From Inquilinus limosus DSM 16000 (GTDB lineage Bacteria; Pseudomonadota; Alphaproteobacteria; DSM-16000; Inquilinaceae): 64,000 nt of DNA. The DNA lies in assembly GCF_000423185.1 (NCBI RefSeq), contig NZ_KE383988.1, forward strand, positions 119,681 to 183,680, read 5' to 3'. This document shows, piece by piece, positions 39,545-48,614 of the stretch; positions within the stretch are counted from its first letter, which is position 1, and every line of letters starts with the position of its first letter. The position numbers and the translations under genes were made by a program. The notes under the pieces are model-generated. The model ran no database searches and was not told the origin of the DNA. It saw nothing but the letters and a program-made list of their open reading frames with translations.

Positions 39545-40372
39545 TCAGGACGCGGCCGCGGCCTTCGGGGGGCGCGGGGCGCGGGTCTTGGTGATCGCCA
39601 TGGCCAGCGTCTTGTGGATCAGCGCATTGCCGGCGACCACCGTGTCGGCGGTCAGGGCCGGGCCCTTGCCGTCGATGTCGGTGACGAAGCCCCCGGCCTC
39701 CTGCACCAGGACGATGCCGGCGGCGATGTCCCAGGGGCTCAGCGCCGTCTCCCAGAAGCCGTCGAAGCGGCCGGCGGCGACATAGGCGAGGTCCAGCGAC
39801 GCCGCCCCCATGCGGCGGATGCCGGAGACATGTGGCATGATCATCGCCAGCTCGCGCTGATAGGCGACGGCGTCGCCGCGGCCCTTGAACGGCATGCCGG
39901 TGCCGATCAGCGCGTCGGACAGATTCTTGCGGCTGGAGACGCGCAGGCGCCGGTCGTTGAGGAAGGCGCCGGCCCCTTTTTCGGCCCAGTACAGCTCGTC
40001 GGTCACCGGGTTGAAGATCACCCCGGCCACCGGCACGCCCTCCTGCTCCAGCGCGATCGAGATCGCGAAATGCGGGATGCCGTGCAGGAAGTTGGTGGTG
40101 CCGTCGAGCGGGTCGACGATCCAGCGCCGGTCCTTGTCCTCGCCCTCGATCACGCCGCCTTCTTCCATCAGCCAGCCGAAGCGCGGGCGGGCGCGCGTCA
40201 GCTCCTCGCGCAGGATCTCCTCGGCCTTGAGGTCGGCGGCGGAGACGAAGTCGGCGGGCCCCTTGCGGCTGACCTGCAGGTTCTCGACCTCGCCGAAATC
40301 GCGGACGAGGCCGCGCCCGGCCCGTTGGGCCGCGCGGATCATGACGGTGATGAGGGGGGAACGTCCGGCCAT
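39545..40372 (-). CDS. Inositol-1-monophosphatase family protein (SuhB-like)
   Basis: A 275-aa Mg-dependent phosphatase. Motifs EEGGVIEG, WIVDPLDGTTNFLHGIPHF and LSPWDIAAGIVLVQEAGG are all intact. Similarity to SuhB (which also assists rRNA transcription antitermination) is stronger here than for the member at 24730-25515. It lies 9 nt after efp on the same strand and is probably co-transcribed with it. The substrate is undetermined. Confidence 0.9.
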   Translation of the reverse strand: MAGRSPLITVMIRAAQRAGRGLVRDFGEVENLQVSRKGPADFVSAADLKAEEILREELTRARPRFGWLMEEGGVIEGEDKDRRWIVDPLDGTTNFLHGIPHFAISIALEQEGVPVAGVIFNPVTDELYWAEKGAGAFLNDRRLRVSSRKNLSDALIGTGMPFKGRGDAVAYQRELAMIMPHVSGIRRMGAASLDLAYVAAGRFDGFWETALSPWDIAAGIVLVQEAGGFVTDIDGKGPALTADTVVAGNALIHKTLAMAITKTRAPRPPKAAAAS

Positions 40373-40381
40373 CGGGGAGGA

Positions 40382-40948
40382 TCAGTCCTTCGCGCGCTCG
40401 AGATAGGTGCCGTCGGCCGTGTTGATGACGATCCGGGTGCCCGAGGAGATGTGCGGCGGCACCATCACGCGGACGCCGTTCTCCAGCACCGCCGGCTTGT
40501 AGGAGGAGGAGGCGGTCTGCCCCTTCACCACCGGGTCGGCCTCGGTGATCGTCATGGTCACGGTCTGCGGCAGCTCGACCGACAGCGGCGAGCCCTCATA
40601 CATGGTCACGGTGCAGACCATGCCTTCCTGCAGGAAGCGCGCCGGCTCGCCGACGACGTCGGCCGGGACCTGGGTCTGCTCGAAGCTCTCATTGTCCATG
40701 AAGGTGTAGTGGTCGCCTTCCTGGTACAGGAACTGCATCTCGTGCTCGTCCAGGCGGGCGCGCTCGACCGTCTCCTGGGTGCGGAACCGCTGCTGAGTCT
40801 TGGTGCCGGTGCGGGCGTCGCGCATCTCGACCTGGATGACGGCGTTGCCCTTGCCCGGCTGAATGATCTCGATCTTGGTCACCAGCATCAGCTTGCCCTC
40901 GTATTCGAGGACATTGCCCGGCCGGATCGTGATGGCGTTGACCTTCAT
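40382..40948 (-). CDS. efp: Elongation factor P
   Basis: A 188-aa tRNA-mimic that relieves ribosome stalling at polyproline. The three domains are complete, from MKVNAITIRPGNV to VINTADGTYLERAKD. The modified lysine is K33 in IIQPGKGNA, corresponding to E. coli K34. The gene encoding its lysylating enzyme, epmA, is divergent across 157 bp, so the EpmA route of modification is expected. ATG 40948 gives the canonical N-terminus; the in-frame start 41005 is too far upstream. Confidence 0.97.
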   Translation of the reverse strand: MKVNAITIRPGNVLEYEGKLMLVTKIEIIQPGKGNAVIQVEMRDARTGTKTQQRFRTQETVERARLDEHEMQFLYQEGDHYTFMDNESFEQTQVPADVVGEPARFLQEGMVCTVTMYEGSPLSVELPQTVTMTITEADPVVKGQTASSSYKPAVLENGVRVMVPPHISSGTRIVINTADGTYLERAKD

Positions 40949-41105
40949 GGCGGATCTTCTGCGATAAATGCGTTTCGCGCCCCGCTGGCGCGCCCGGGGC
41001 GGCACGACAGGGTGGCGCGATGGGCGCGGACCCTAGCAGCAAGTCCGATGAAGGGCAAATGCCGAGTCGGCTGCGCCGGGCCGTGCGACCTGCTATCGAA
41101 GCCGC

Positions 41106-42224
41106 ATGACAGGATCGGATCGAACCATGGCGACGGAACCGGGCATCCGCGGGCTGCGCGGCCGCTGGTGGCAGAAGGGCGTCTATGCCCGCAAGCGGCC
41201 CTATCTGGAGGCGCGGGCGCGGATCACGGCCGCCGTCCGGCAGGTCTTCGCCGAGCGCGGCTTCCTCGAGGTCGACACGCCGGCGCTGCAGGTCTCGCCG
41301 GGGCTGGAGCCGCATCTGGTCGCCTTCGCGACCGAGCTGCGCGGGCCGCATCCGGACGACGCGCAGCGGCTCTACCTGCACACCAGCCCCGAATTCGCGA
41401 TGAAGAAGCTGCTCGCGGCCGGGCTGGAGCGGATCTTCCAGATGAGCCACGTGTTCCGCAACGCCGAGCGCTCGGCCACCCACCACCCGGAATTCACCAT
41501 GATCGAATGGTACCGGGCGGGGGAGGGGTACCGGACGCTGATCGACGACTGCCGCGCCCTGTTCCAGGCGGCGGCGCGGGCGGCGGGGCGGGACCGGCTG
41601 GAGTGGCGCGGCAAGGCCTGCGACCCCTTCGCCGAATGGCGGGTGCTGACGGTGCAGCAGGCATTCCTGGAGTTCACCGGCATCGACCTGCTGGCGACCG
41701 CACCGGACCCGCTGACCCCGGACCTCGCCCTGCTGAACGCGGCGACCACGGCGATCGGCATCCCGGCGCGCGACGGCGACCGCTGGGACGACCTGTTCTT
41801 CCGCGTGTTCCTCGAGCGGATCGAACCCCATCTCGGCCTCGGCAGCCCCTGCGTCCTGACCGAATACCCGGTGTCGATGGCGGCGCTGTCGCGGCCGAAC
41901 CCGGCCGATCCGCGCACCGCCGAGCGATTCGAGCTCTACGCCGCCGGGCTCGAGCTCGCCAACGCCTTCGGCGAACTGACCGATGCCGAGGCCCAGCGCG
42001 CCCGGTTCGAGACCGACATGGAGCTGAAGCAGCAGCTCTACGGCGTGCGCTACCCGATCGACGAGGACTTCCTGGCGGCGCTCGATCCGGACCGCGGCGG
42101 CGGCCTTCCCGATTGCAGCGGGATCGCGCTAGGGTTCGATCGCCTGGTGATGCTCGCGACCGGGGCGGACCATATCGACGACGTGCTCTGGGCGCCCGTC
42201 ATCGGAACGATGGTCGCGCGCTGA
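41106..42224 (+). CDS. epmA: EF-P beta-lysylation enzyme EpmA
   Basis: A 372-aa class II lysyl-tRNA-synthetase paralogue that attaches lysine to EF-P. Motif 2 and 3 regions are clear (HTSPEFAMKKLL, FRNAERSATHHPEFTMIEWY, and LPDCSGIALGFDRLVML), and the N-terminal tRNA anticodon domain of LysRS is missing, as expected. It is somewhat longer than E. coli EpmA (325 aa) through a charged N-terminal segment. The start is ambiguous: ATG 41106 or ATG 41127 (MATEPG), the latter with GGAT 7 nt upstream. epmB does not occur in this window. Confidence 0.93.
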   Translation: MTGSDRTMATEPGIRGLRGRWWQKGVYARKRPYLEARARITAAVRQVFAERGFLEVDTPALQVSPGLEPHLVAFATELRGPHPDDAQRLYLHTSPEFAMKKLLAAGLERIFQMSHVFRNAERSATHHPEFTMIEWYRAGEGYRTLIDDCRALFQAAARAAGRDRLEWRGKACDPFAEWRVLTVQQAFLEFTGIDLLATAPDPLTPDLALLNAATTAIGIPARDGDRWDDLFFRVFLERIEPHLGLGSPCVLTEYPVSMAALSRPNPADPRTAERFELYAAGLELANAFGELTDAEAQRARFETDMELKQQLYGVRYPIDEDFLAALDPDRGGGLPDCSGIALGFDRLVMLATGADHIDDVLWAPVIGTMVAR

Positions 42225-42274
42225 GCGTTTCGGCCGGGCACCTGAGGGGCCGTTCCGTCGATCCGGAGTTCTTG

Positions 42275-43219
42275 ATGATCCTGCATCCCGACTGCGAGGC
42301 GTATCTGGAGGCGGTGGAACGGTGGCGGGAGAAGACGAGCATCCAGTCCTGGGCCGATATCGGGGCGGACCGGGCGAAGGCGGTGTTCAGCGAGCTCAAG
42401 CTGTCGGGGATGCCGAAGCTGCCGGAGATGGATCTCGTCGAGGATTACGAGATCGAGGGCCGCGCCGGGCCGCGCCGGGTGCGCATCCTGCGGCCGAAGG
42501 GGGCGGGGACGCGGCCGCTGCCGGTGGCGCTCTATTTCCACCGGGGCGGCTATGTGCTGGGCGGCATCGAGGAGAGCGAGGACGAGGCGCGGCGCATCGC
42601 GGCCAACACCCCGGCGCTGGTGATCTCGGCGAGCTACCGCCTCGGGCCCGACCACCCGTTCCCGGCGGCGATCGACGACGCCTATGACGCGCTGCTCTGG
42701 GCGGCGCACCACGCCGCCTCCTTCGGCGGCGACCCGCGCCGGCTGATGGTCGGCGGCACCAGCGCGGGCGGCGGCCTCGCCGCCGCGATCAGCCGGCTGG
42801 CGGCAACCGAGAACGGGCCGCGCATCGCCCTGACCTACCTCCTGTGCCCCTGGCTCGACCTGACCCTGAGCCAGCATTCGGTGCTGGACTACGGCGAGGG
42901 TTACGGCCTGGACCGCGCCGACCTCGAATGGTTCCGGCAATGCTATCTCGGGCCGGACGAGGCGCCCGATCACCCGCTGGCCTCGCCGATCCTGCATCCG
43001 GTGCCGCCGCGGCTGCCGAAGACCTTCGTGCTCGCCGCGGAATGCGACCCGCTGCGCGACGAGGCGCGGGTCTACGCCCGGATGTTGAAGGAGGCGAAGG
43101 TGCCGGTGACCTATGTCATGGCGCCTGGCATGGTCCACGCCTTCAACGCCCTGACCCACCTGATCCCCGGCGGCCTGCCGCACATCGCCGCGATCGACGA
43201 GGCGCTCCGGGGCGTATGA
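42275..43219 (+). CDS. Alpha/beta hydrolase of the hormone-sensitive lipase group
   Basis: A 314-aa esterase. The nucleophile elbow is GGTSAGG (S163), the acid lies in AECDPLRDEA and the His in PGMVHAF. The oxyanion motif, normally HGGG, reads H89-R-G-G (YFHRGGYVLGG), an unusual second residue. ATG 42275 has GGAG 6 nt upstream. It follows epmA on the same strand after 50 nt but has no evident functional link. Short-chain ester hydrolysis is inferred from the family. Confidence 0.87.
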   Translation: MILHPDCEAYLEAVERWREKTSIQSWADIGADRAKAVFSELKLSGMPKLPEMDLVEDYEIEGRAGPRRVRILRPKGAGTRPLPVALYFHRGGYVLGGIEESEDEARRIAANTPALVISASYRLGPDHPFPAAIDDAYDALLWAAHHAASFGGDPRRLMVGGTSAGGGLAAAISRLAATENGPRIALTYLLCPWLDLTLSQHSVLDYGEGYGLDRADLEWFRQCYLGPDEAPDHPLASPILHPVPPRLPKTFVLAAECDPLRDEARVYARMLKEAKVPVTYVMAPGMVHAFNALTHLIPGGLPHIAAIDEALRGV

Positions 43220-43222
43220 GGG

Positions 43223-43666
43223 CTACTCCGCCGCCCGCTCCACGCTGAACCGCGTGCCGACGACGCCGGCGATGCGGATGCGGGTGCCGGCGGGCAGGTC
43301 CGGGCCCTCGACGCTCCAGGTGTTGTCGGCAATGCGGACCCGGCCGACGCCGTTGACGATCGGCTCCGTCAGCGTCACCACCCGGCCGATATACTGCTCG
43401 CCGCGGCGGTTCAGCGTCGGCTGGTCGCTGACCTCGGCCCGCGGCTTCAGATAGACGCGCCAGACGACGACGGCGACGACCGAGAGCAGGGCGAAGATCA
43501 GCACCTGCGCTTCCCAGCCGAGCGGGATCAGCCAGGACAGCAGCCCGACCACCCCGGCGGAGATGGCGAGCCAGAGGAAGAAGGTGCCGGGCACCATCAC
43601 CTCGAGGATCAGCAGCACCACGCCGCCGATCCACCACCACCAGAATTCCGGGCCCTCGACGATCAT
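43223..43666 (-). CDS. NfeD-family membrane protein
   Basis: A 147-aa protein with three membrane helices (about residues 8-30, 33-52, 55-70) and a C-terminal OB-fold (YIGRVVTLTEPIVNGVGRVRIADNTW). NfeD proteins form membrane complexes with SPFH proteins, whose gene is immediately upstream and overlaps by ATGA (43663-43666), which is why I prefer ATG 43666 to 43681. It probably acts in membrane-domain organisation or quality control. Confidence 0.9.
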   Translation of the reverse strand: MIVEGPEFWWWWIGGVVLLILEVMVPGTFFLWLAISAGVVGLLSWLIPLGWEAQVLIFALLSVVAVVVWRVYLKPRAEVSDQPTLNRRGEQYIGRVVTLTEPIVNGVGRVRIADNTWSVEGPDLPAGTRIRIAGVVGTRFSVERAAE

Positions 43667-44679
43667 GCCTTCGGCCCCCACGGCCCGCCCTCGGACGCCG
43701 GCGCGGCCGGATCGGACGGCGGCCGCCGGGGCGGCGTCGCCGGCGGCGGTGCGCCACCGTCACGGCCGAAAGCCTCGCGCGCGATCTCGGCGATGCCGCC
43801 GATGGCGCCGATCACGTTCGACGCCTCGACCGGCATGAACAGCACCTTCTGGTTCGGCGCGCTGGCGATCGCCTTCAGCGAATCGACGTATCGGGTGGCG
43901 ACGAAGTAGTTGATCGCCTGCACGCTGCCGGCGGCGATCGCCTCGCTGACCATGGCGGTGGCCTTCGCCTCGGCCTCGGCCGCGCGCTCGCGCGCCTCGG
44001 CGTCGCGGAACGCCGCCTCGCGCCGGCCCTCGGCCTCCAGGATCGCCGCCTGCTTCAGGCCCTCGGCGCGCAGGATCTGCGCCTGCCGTGTGCCTTCGGC
44101 CTCGAGGATGGTGGCGCGGCGGTCGCGCTCGGCCTTCATCTGCCGGGCCATGCTGTCGACCAGGTCGCGCGGCGGGGTGATGTCGCGGATCTCGATGCGG
44201 GTGACCTTCACGCCCCAGGGCTCGGTGGCGTCGTCCACCACCTGCATCAGCCGGGCGTTGATGGCGTCGCGGTTCGACAGCAGCTCGTCGAGATCCATCG
44301 AGCCCATGACCGTGCGGATGTTGGTCATGGTCAGGTTGACGATCGCCGATTCGAGGTTGCCGACCTCATAGGCCGCCTTCGCCGCGTCCAGCACCTGGTA
44401 GAAGATCACCCCGTCGACCGTCACCATGGCGTTGTCCTTGGTGATGACCTCCTGCTGGGGCACGTCCAGCACCGTCTCCATCATCGACAGCTTGGCGCCG
44501 ATCTGGTCGACGAAGGGGATGATCAGATTCAGGCCGGGGCGCAGGGTGCGGGTGTAGCGGCCGAACCGCTCCACCGTCCATTCGCGGCCCTGCGGCACCG
44601 ATTTGACGCCCATGAAGATGATGAGGATCGCCAGGGCCAGGATGGCCAGGACGATGATCGCAAAGGGCGAGATCGGCAT
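43663..44679 (-). CDS. SPFH/band 7 (stomatin, QmcA-type) protein
   Basis: A 338-aa membrane-anchored scaffold. An N-terminal helix (residues 5-25) is followed by the SPFH domain (VPQGREWTVERFGRYTRTLRPGLN ... PFVDQIGAKLSM), then a long charged alpha-helix with AEGxRQAxIL repeats (about 185-245) and a Pro-rich tail. This matches QmcA/stomatin-like proteins paired with NfeD. Its stop overlaps the NfeD start. Confidence 0.93.
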   Translation of the reverse strand: MPISPFAIIVLAILALAILIIFMGVKSVPQGREWTVERFGRYTRTLRPGLNLIIPFVDQIGAKLSMMETVLDVPQQEVITKDNAMVTVDGVIFYQVLDAAKAAYEVGNLESAIVNLTMTNIRTVMGSMDLDELLSNRDAINARLMQVVDDATEPWGVKVTRIEIRDITPPRDLVDSMARQMKAERDRRATILEAEGTRQAQILRAEGLKQAAILEAEGRREAAFRDAEARERAAEAEAKATAMVSEAIAAGSVQAINYFVATRYVDSLKAIASAPNQKVLFMPVEASNVIGAIGGIAEIAREAFGRDGGAPPPATPPRRPPSDPAAPASEGGPWGPKA

Positions 44680-44796
44680 GATGGAATTCCGCTCCTCTTG
44701 GCGCGGCCACAGTGTGCCATAACGGCCACAGGGCCGGGCGGATTATTCTCCGAACTTTGTGGCGGAATCGCAGCGGTGCGGAGCGGCGAGGGCGGA

Positions 44797-45585
44797 TCAG
44801 GGCTCGAACTGTTCCTTCAGGATCCTTTCTTCCAGCGTCTTGCCGGGGTCGAACAGCAGGAGCAGCGATACCGACCGGTCCTCGGCGATCTCGACCCGCG
44901 CCACGTCGCGCACCTCGTATGAATCGGCGACGGCGCTGACCGGGCGCTTCGCCACCTCCAGGATGTCGAGGACGATCGCCGCCCGATGGGGCAGCAGGGC
45001 GCCGCGCCAGCGCCGGGGGCGGAAGGCGCTGATCGGCGTCAGCGCCAGGATGCCGGCGCCGAGCGGGATGATCGGGCCGTGCGCCGACAGGTTGTAGGCG
45101 GTGCTGCCGGCCGGAGTCGACACGATCGCACCGTCGCAGATCAGCTCCGGCATGCGCACGACGCCGTCGACGGTGATCTGCAGCTTCGCCGCCTGGCGGG
45201 TCTGGCGCAGCACCGAGACGTCGTTGATGCCCAGCGCCTCGTGCACCGTGCCGTCGACCGTGGTCGCCCGCATCCGCAGCGGGTGCAGGATCACGGTGCG
45301 CGCCGCCGCCACCCGGCGCGGCAGATCCTCCTCCTGGAAATCGTTCAGCAGGAAGCCGACCGAACCGCAGTTCATGCCGTAGATCGGCCGGCGCCGCTCG
45401 ACGCAGCGATGCAGCGTCTCCAGCAGGAAGCCGTCGCCCCCCAGCGCGACGATCACGTCGGCCGAATCCGGCGAATGCTGGCCCCAGCGGGCGACGAGCC
45501 GCGCCTGGGCCGCCAGGGCCTCGGCGGTATCGGCGGCGAGGATCGCCATTCGGGGCGGGGCCGCGTCGGGGGTGACCTGGGTCAT
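44797..45585 (-). CDS. nadK: NAD kinase
   Basis: A 262-aa cytoplasmic enzyme making NADP+ from NAD+. The family motifs are intact: [11 protein letters not shown] (catalytic Asp), [12 protein letters not shown], and the substrate loop [18 protein letters not shown]. The length fits the bacterial form. It is upstream of the SPFH/NfeD pair on the same strand with a 117-nt gap, and divergent from a 42-aa membrane peptide. Confidence 0.95.
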   Translation of the reverse strand: MTQVTPDAAPPRMAILAADTAEALAAQARLVARWGQHSPDSADVIVALGGDGFLLETLHRCVERRRPIYGMNCGSVGFLLNDFQEEDLPRRVAAARTVILHPLRMRATTVDGTVHEALGINDVSVLRQTRQAAKLQITVDGVVRMPELICDGAIVSTPAGSTAYNLSAHGPIIPLGAGILALTPISAFRPRRWRGALLPHRAAIVLDILEVAKRPVSAVADSYEVRDVARVEIAEDRSVSLLLLFDPGKTLEERILKEQFEP

Positions 45586-45718
45586 AAGCGGGGGACCGTC
45601 GTCGATGAGAGTATGCGGTCTACCACCGGCCGAGCCCTTCCGTGAATGAGCCGTTCACGTTGGCTTCACGGCCGATGCCAGAAAGTTGCCACGATGAAGC
45701 CATGAGGGAGGAAGGACA

Positions 45719-45847
45719 ATGATGATCCCGGCTTTGGCGGCAGCATTCGTGACGGTCGCCGTGCTGCTGTCACGCTGCGGCCTGCACTTCGCCATGGTCA
45801 CCACCGGCACCGTGCTGTCGGGGACCATCCTGATGCTGACGCTGTGA
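45719..45847 (+). CDS. Small hydrophobic membrane peptide, 42 aa
   Basis: A 42-aa peptide, MMIPALAAAFVTVAVLL followed by SRCGLHFAMVTTGTVLSG and TILMLTL, essentially one long membrane-inserting hydrophobic stretch with a central Arg-Cys-Gly turn. The ribosome site GGGAGGAAGG just before ATG 45719 is among the strongest in the window, which is the main evidence for a real gene. It ends directly against the moaA stop (45848), converging tail to tail. Its function is unknown. Confidence 0.55.
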   Translation: MMIPALAAAFVTVAVLLSRCGLHFAMVTTGTVLSGTILMLTL

Positions 45848-46897
45848 TCAGCCGCCGGTCACGCTCATGTGCCGCGCCACGGCGGGCTGCATGTGGCGGC
45901 GGTCGATGATGAAGTCGTGCCCCTTCGGCTTGCGCAGGATGGCCTCCCGGACGGCGGCTTCCAGAGCCGCGTCGGTCGGGTCGGTGCGCAGCGGGGTCCG
46001 CAGATCCGCCGCGTCCTCCTGGCCGAGGCACATATAGAGGGTGCCGGTGCAGGTCAGCCGCACCCGGTTGCAGCTTTCGCAGAAATTGTGGGTGAGCGGG
46101 GTGATGAAGCCGAGCCGCCCGCCCGTCTCCTCCACCCGGACATAGCGCGCCGGCCCGCCGGTGCGGTAGTCGGTCTCGGTCAGAGTCCAGCGCCGGGCCA
46201 GGTCGGCCCGCACCTGCGACAGCGGCAGATACTGGTCCAGCCGGGTCTCGCCGCCGATGTCGCCCATCGGCATCACCTCGATCAGCGTCAGGTCGTGGCC
46301 GTTCTCGCCGCACCAGCGGATCAGGGTGTCGAACTCGTCGTCGTTGACGCCCTTCAGTGCCACGGCGTTGATCTTGACCCGGATGCCGGCGGCCTTGGCC
46401 GCGGCGATGCCCTCCATCACCTTGTCGAACTTGCCCCAGCGGGTGATGGCGAGGAACTTGGCGGGATCGAGCGTGTCGAGGCTGACATTGATCCGCCGGA
46501 CGCCGCAGGCGGCGAGATCCCCGGCGTGGCGGGCGAGCTGGCTGCCGTTGGTGGTCAGCGTCAGCTCCTCCAGGGCGCCGGTGCCGAGATGCCGCGACAG
46601 GTTGCGGATCAGCGTCATCACGTCGCGCCGGACCAGGGGCTCGCCGCCGGTCAGGCGCAGCTTGCCGACGCCGAAGCGGATGAAGGCGCTGCACAGCCGG
46701 TCCAGCTCCTCCAGCGTCAGCAGCTCCGCCTTCGGCAGGAAGGTCATCTCCTCCGCCATGCAGTAGACGCAGCGGAAATCGCAGCGGTCGGTCACCGAGA
46801 CCCGCAGATAGCGGATGGCGCGGCCGAACGGGTCCACCAGCGGTGCCGCGGAGGCGGGTGACGGATCGATCCTGGGGGTCGGCGTCTGGAGCGTCAT
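45848..46897 (-). CDS. moaA: GTP 3',8-cyclase MoaA
   Basis: A 349-aa radical-SAM enzyme performing the first step of molybdenum-cofactor synthesis. The N-terminal 4Fe-4S cluster is CDFRCVYC, with TGGEPL as the SAM contact. The C-terminal cluster cysteines are in FCESCNR and MCLGQ. The terminal double glycine (VTGG) is present and functional in MoaA. ATG 46897 gives MTLQTP; a TTG at 46906 is in frame with GGAG at better spacing. A perfect 8-bp hairpin (46888-46919) encloses the start region. Confidence 0.96.
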   Translation of the reverse strand: MTLQTPTPRIDPSPASAAPLVDPFGRAIRYLRVSVTDRCDFRCVYCMAEEMTFLPKAELLTLEELDRLCSAFIRFGVGKLRLTGGEPLVRRDVMTLIRNLSRHLGTGALEELTLTTNGSQLARHAGDLAACGVRRINVSLDTLDPAKFLAITRWGKFDKVMEGIAAAKAAGIRVKINAVALKGVNDDEFDTLIRWCGENGHDLTLIEVMPMGDIGGETRLDQYLPLSQVRADLARRWTLTETDYRTGGPARYVRVEETGGRLGFITPLTHNFCESCNRVRLTCTGTLYMCLGQEDAADLRTPLRTDPTDAALEAAVREAILRKPKGHDFIIDRRHMQPAVARHMSVTGG

Positions 46898-46919
46898 ATA
46901 CGACAATATAGGACGCTCC
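46888..46919 (-). promoter_or_regulatory. Hairpin enclosing the moaA start codon
   Basis: GGAGCGTC and GACGCTCC are perfect 8-bp inverted repeats with a 16-nt AT-rich loop. On the moaA mRNA the 5' arm contains the only GGAG, and the 3' arm begins with the G of the AUG. Folding would hide the ribosome site and start codon, an arrangement suited to translational control or a protein operator. Confidence 0.5.
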
Positions 46920-46993
46920 CCCCGGGAACGCGATAGGCCGTTCCGCGGCGAACGCGTATGCTTTTCCACGCTATGAGATGACAGCGGGGATCG

Positions 46994-47722
46994 ATGATCC
47001 GGAGACTGGTGGGCGTGCTGCTGCTGGTGGTCGGCGCGTTCCGGGTATTCGGCGCCGGCGAGGCCGCCTGGGACAGAGAGCAGTGGCGCGAGAGCGCGGT
47101 CGAGGCCCAGGGGCTGGTGCTGCCGCCCGGGGGCGGGGGCAGGCTGACGCCGGCGCTGGCCTCGGCGCAGACCGTGGTGCGCCTGGGCACGCTGCGCGCC
47201 ATCTATGCCGCCGTCGACACCGGCCTGGCCGCGGCGCCGCAGCCCGGCGAACGGGTGGCCGTGCTGATCGACCCCGGCCAGCAGGACCGGGCCGTGCTGG
47301 ATCATCCGCTGGCGATCTGGGGCGATCAGCTTCTCGCCGGCGGCATCGGCGCGGTGCTGGCGCTGGTCGGGTTGGGCCTGATGCGGTCCCGATCGCGCCG
47401 GCCGGCCTCGGCGACCGCCGATGCCTCGGCCGCGGTCGGCGATGCCACGGCAGCGATCGCCTCGGCGCTGCGCCAGGCGGTGGCACGGCGGGCGGATGCC
47501 AGGGCGGCGCCGGTGTCACGGGAGAGGACAGATTCGCCACCCGTGGTGAGTCCGGTCTCCGGCAGCGTGGTCCAGCGCATGCGCGACAGCCCGATCACGG
47601 TGCAGCGGGCGGGCGGCCCCGCCGTCACTCGCACCATCGAACGGCCCAGCGGCGCCGGCCCGATCCTGGTCTTCGTGCTCGTGGTTCTGGCCCTGGCCGC
47701 CACCTTGATCTTCGGGACATGA
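46994..47722 (+). CDS. Membrane protein of unknown function
   Basis: A 242-aa protein with an N-terminal helix (about 3-20), an extracytoplasmic region containing [16 protein letters not shown] (reminiscent of DUF3592-type domains), a second helix (about 113-130), a low-complexity cytoplasmic segment and a C-terminal helix (about 222-240). I do not recognise a function. It overlaps mobA by ATGA (47719-47722) and so is translated with it. It is divergent from moaA. Confidence 0.75.
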   Translation: MIRRLVGVLLLVVGAFRVFGAGEAAWDREQWRESAVEAQGLVLPPGGGGRLTPALASAQTVVRLGTLRAIYAAVDTGLAAAPQPGERVAVLIDPGQQDRAVLDHPLAIWGDQLLAGGIGAVLALVGLGLMRSRSRRPASATADASAAVGDATAAIASALRQAVARRADARAAPVSRERTDSPPVVSPVSGSVVQRMRDSPITVQRAGGPAVTRTIERPSGAGPILVFVLVVLALAATLIFGT

Positions 47723-48351
47723 GCACGACCCCGCCGGTACTCGGCGTGATCCTGGCCGGGGGGCTGGCCCGGCGCATGGGGGGCGGCGACAAGGCGCTGC
47801 GGCCGCTCGGCGGCACGACGCTGCTCGACCGGGTGATCGCCCGGGCGGCGCCGCAGGTGGCGGCGCTGTGCCTCAACGCCAACGGCGACCCGTCCCGCTT
47901 CGCGCGCTGGGGCCTGCCGATGGTGCCGGACGACGTGCCGGGCGCGCCGGGGCCGCTGGCCGGCATCCTGGCGGCGCTGGACCGGGCGGCGGCGACGCGG
48001 CCGGAGATCGGCCTGGTGGCCAGCTTTCCCTGCGACGCGCCCTTCATCCCGCGCGACCTGGTGGCGCGGCTGGCGGTGGCGCGGCGGGAGCAGGGGGCGG
48101 AGATCGCGGTCGCCGCCTCGGCCGGGCGGACCCATCCGGTGGTGGCGTTGTGGCCGGTGGCGCTGCGCAGCGAATTGCGGCGGGCGCTGGTCGAGGAGGG
48201 GATCCGCAAGGTCGAGCGCTGGACCGCGCGTCACCCGACCGCGGTGGTCGACTTCGCCTGCGACCCGGTCGACCCCTTTCTCAACGGCAACACGCCGGAG
48301 GATCTGGCGGAGGCGGAGCGGCTGCTGGCGCACTATCCGGAGCTGGCATGA
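47719..48351 (+). CDS. mobA: Molybdenum cofactor guanylyltransferase MobA
   Basis: A 210-aa cytoplasmic nucleotidyltransferase that attaches GMP to molybdopterin to form MGD. The NTP motif [19 protein letters not shown] lies at the N-terminus, [21 protein letters not shown] sequence in the middle ([13 protein letters not shown]) and the [12 protein letters not shown] end is typical. It starts in the stop of the upstream membrane-protein gene, and its own stop overlaps the CDGSH gene by ATGA. Confidence 0.94.
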   Translation: MSTTPPVLGVILAGGLARRMGGGDKALRPLGGTTLLDRVIARAAPQVAALCLNANGDPSRFARWGLPMVPDDVPGAPGPLAGILAALDRAAATRPEIGLVASFPCDAPFIPRDLVARLAVARREQGAEIAVAASAGRTHPVVALWPVALRSELRRALVEEGIRKVERWTARHPTAVVDFACDPVDPFLNGNTPEDLAEAERLLAHYPELA

Positions 48352-48614
48352 CGGCCGAACCGGTCTGCGCCGGCGACGCGCCGATCCCGGTCGATCTGGC
48401 CGAGGGCCAGGCGGTGCGCTGGTGCGCCTGCGGCCGCAGCGCCGCCCAGCCCTTCTGCGACGGGTCGCACCAGGGCTGCGGCATCGGCCCGGTCGCCTTC
48501 GTGGCGGCCCGGGCCAAGACCTACTTCTTCTGCACCTGCAAGCGCAGCGGCCGCCAGCCCCTCTGCGACGGCCGCCACAACTTCATGGCGCCGCCGCAGA
48601 GGGAGCGCGGCTAA
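48348..48614 (+). CDS. Double CDGSH iron-sulfur protein
   Basis: An 88-aa soluble protein with two mitoNEET-type [2Fe-2S] motifs: [16 protein letters not shown] (around residues 26-41) and [16 protein letters not shown] (around 62-77). In each, three Cys and one His are the cluster ligands. Redox or cluster-transfer roles are typical. Overlap with mobA suggests a link to cofactor assembly, but this is inference. Its stop overlaps the convergent tonB stop. Confidence 0.93.
   Translation: MTAEPVCAGDAPIPVDLAEGQAVRWCACGRSAAQPFCDGSHQGCGIGPVAFVAARAKTYFFCTCKRSGRQPLCDGRHNFMAPPQRERG

Noticed and set aside
39614..42274. Plus-strand open frame of about 900 codons ahead of the esterase
   Set aside because: It is opposite the SuhB-like and efp genes, then out of frame with epmA. 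It is rich in Arg/Ala/Gly/His as shadow frames are here.
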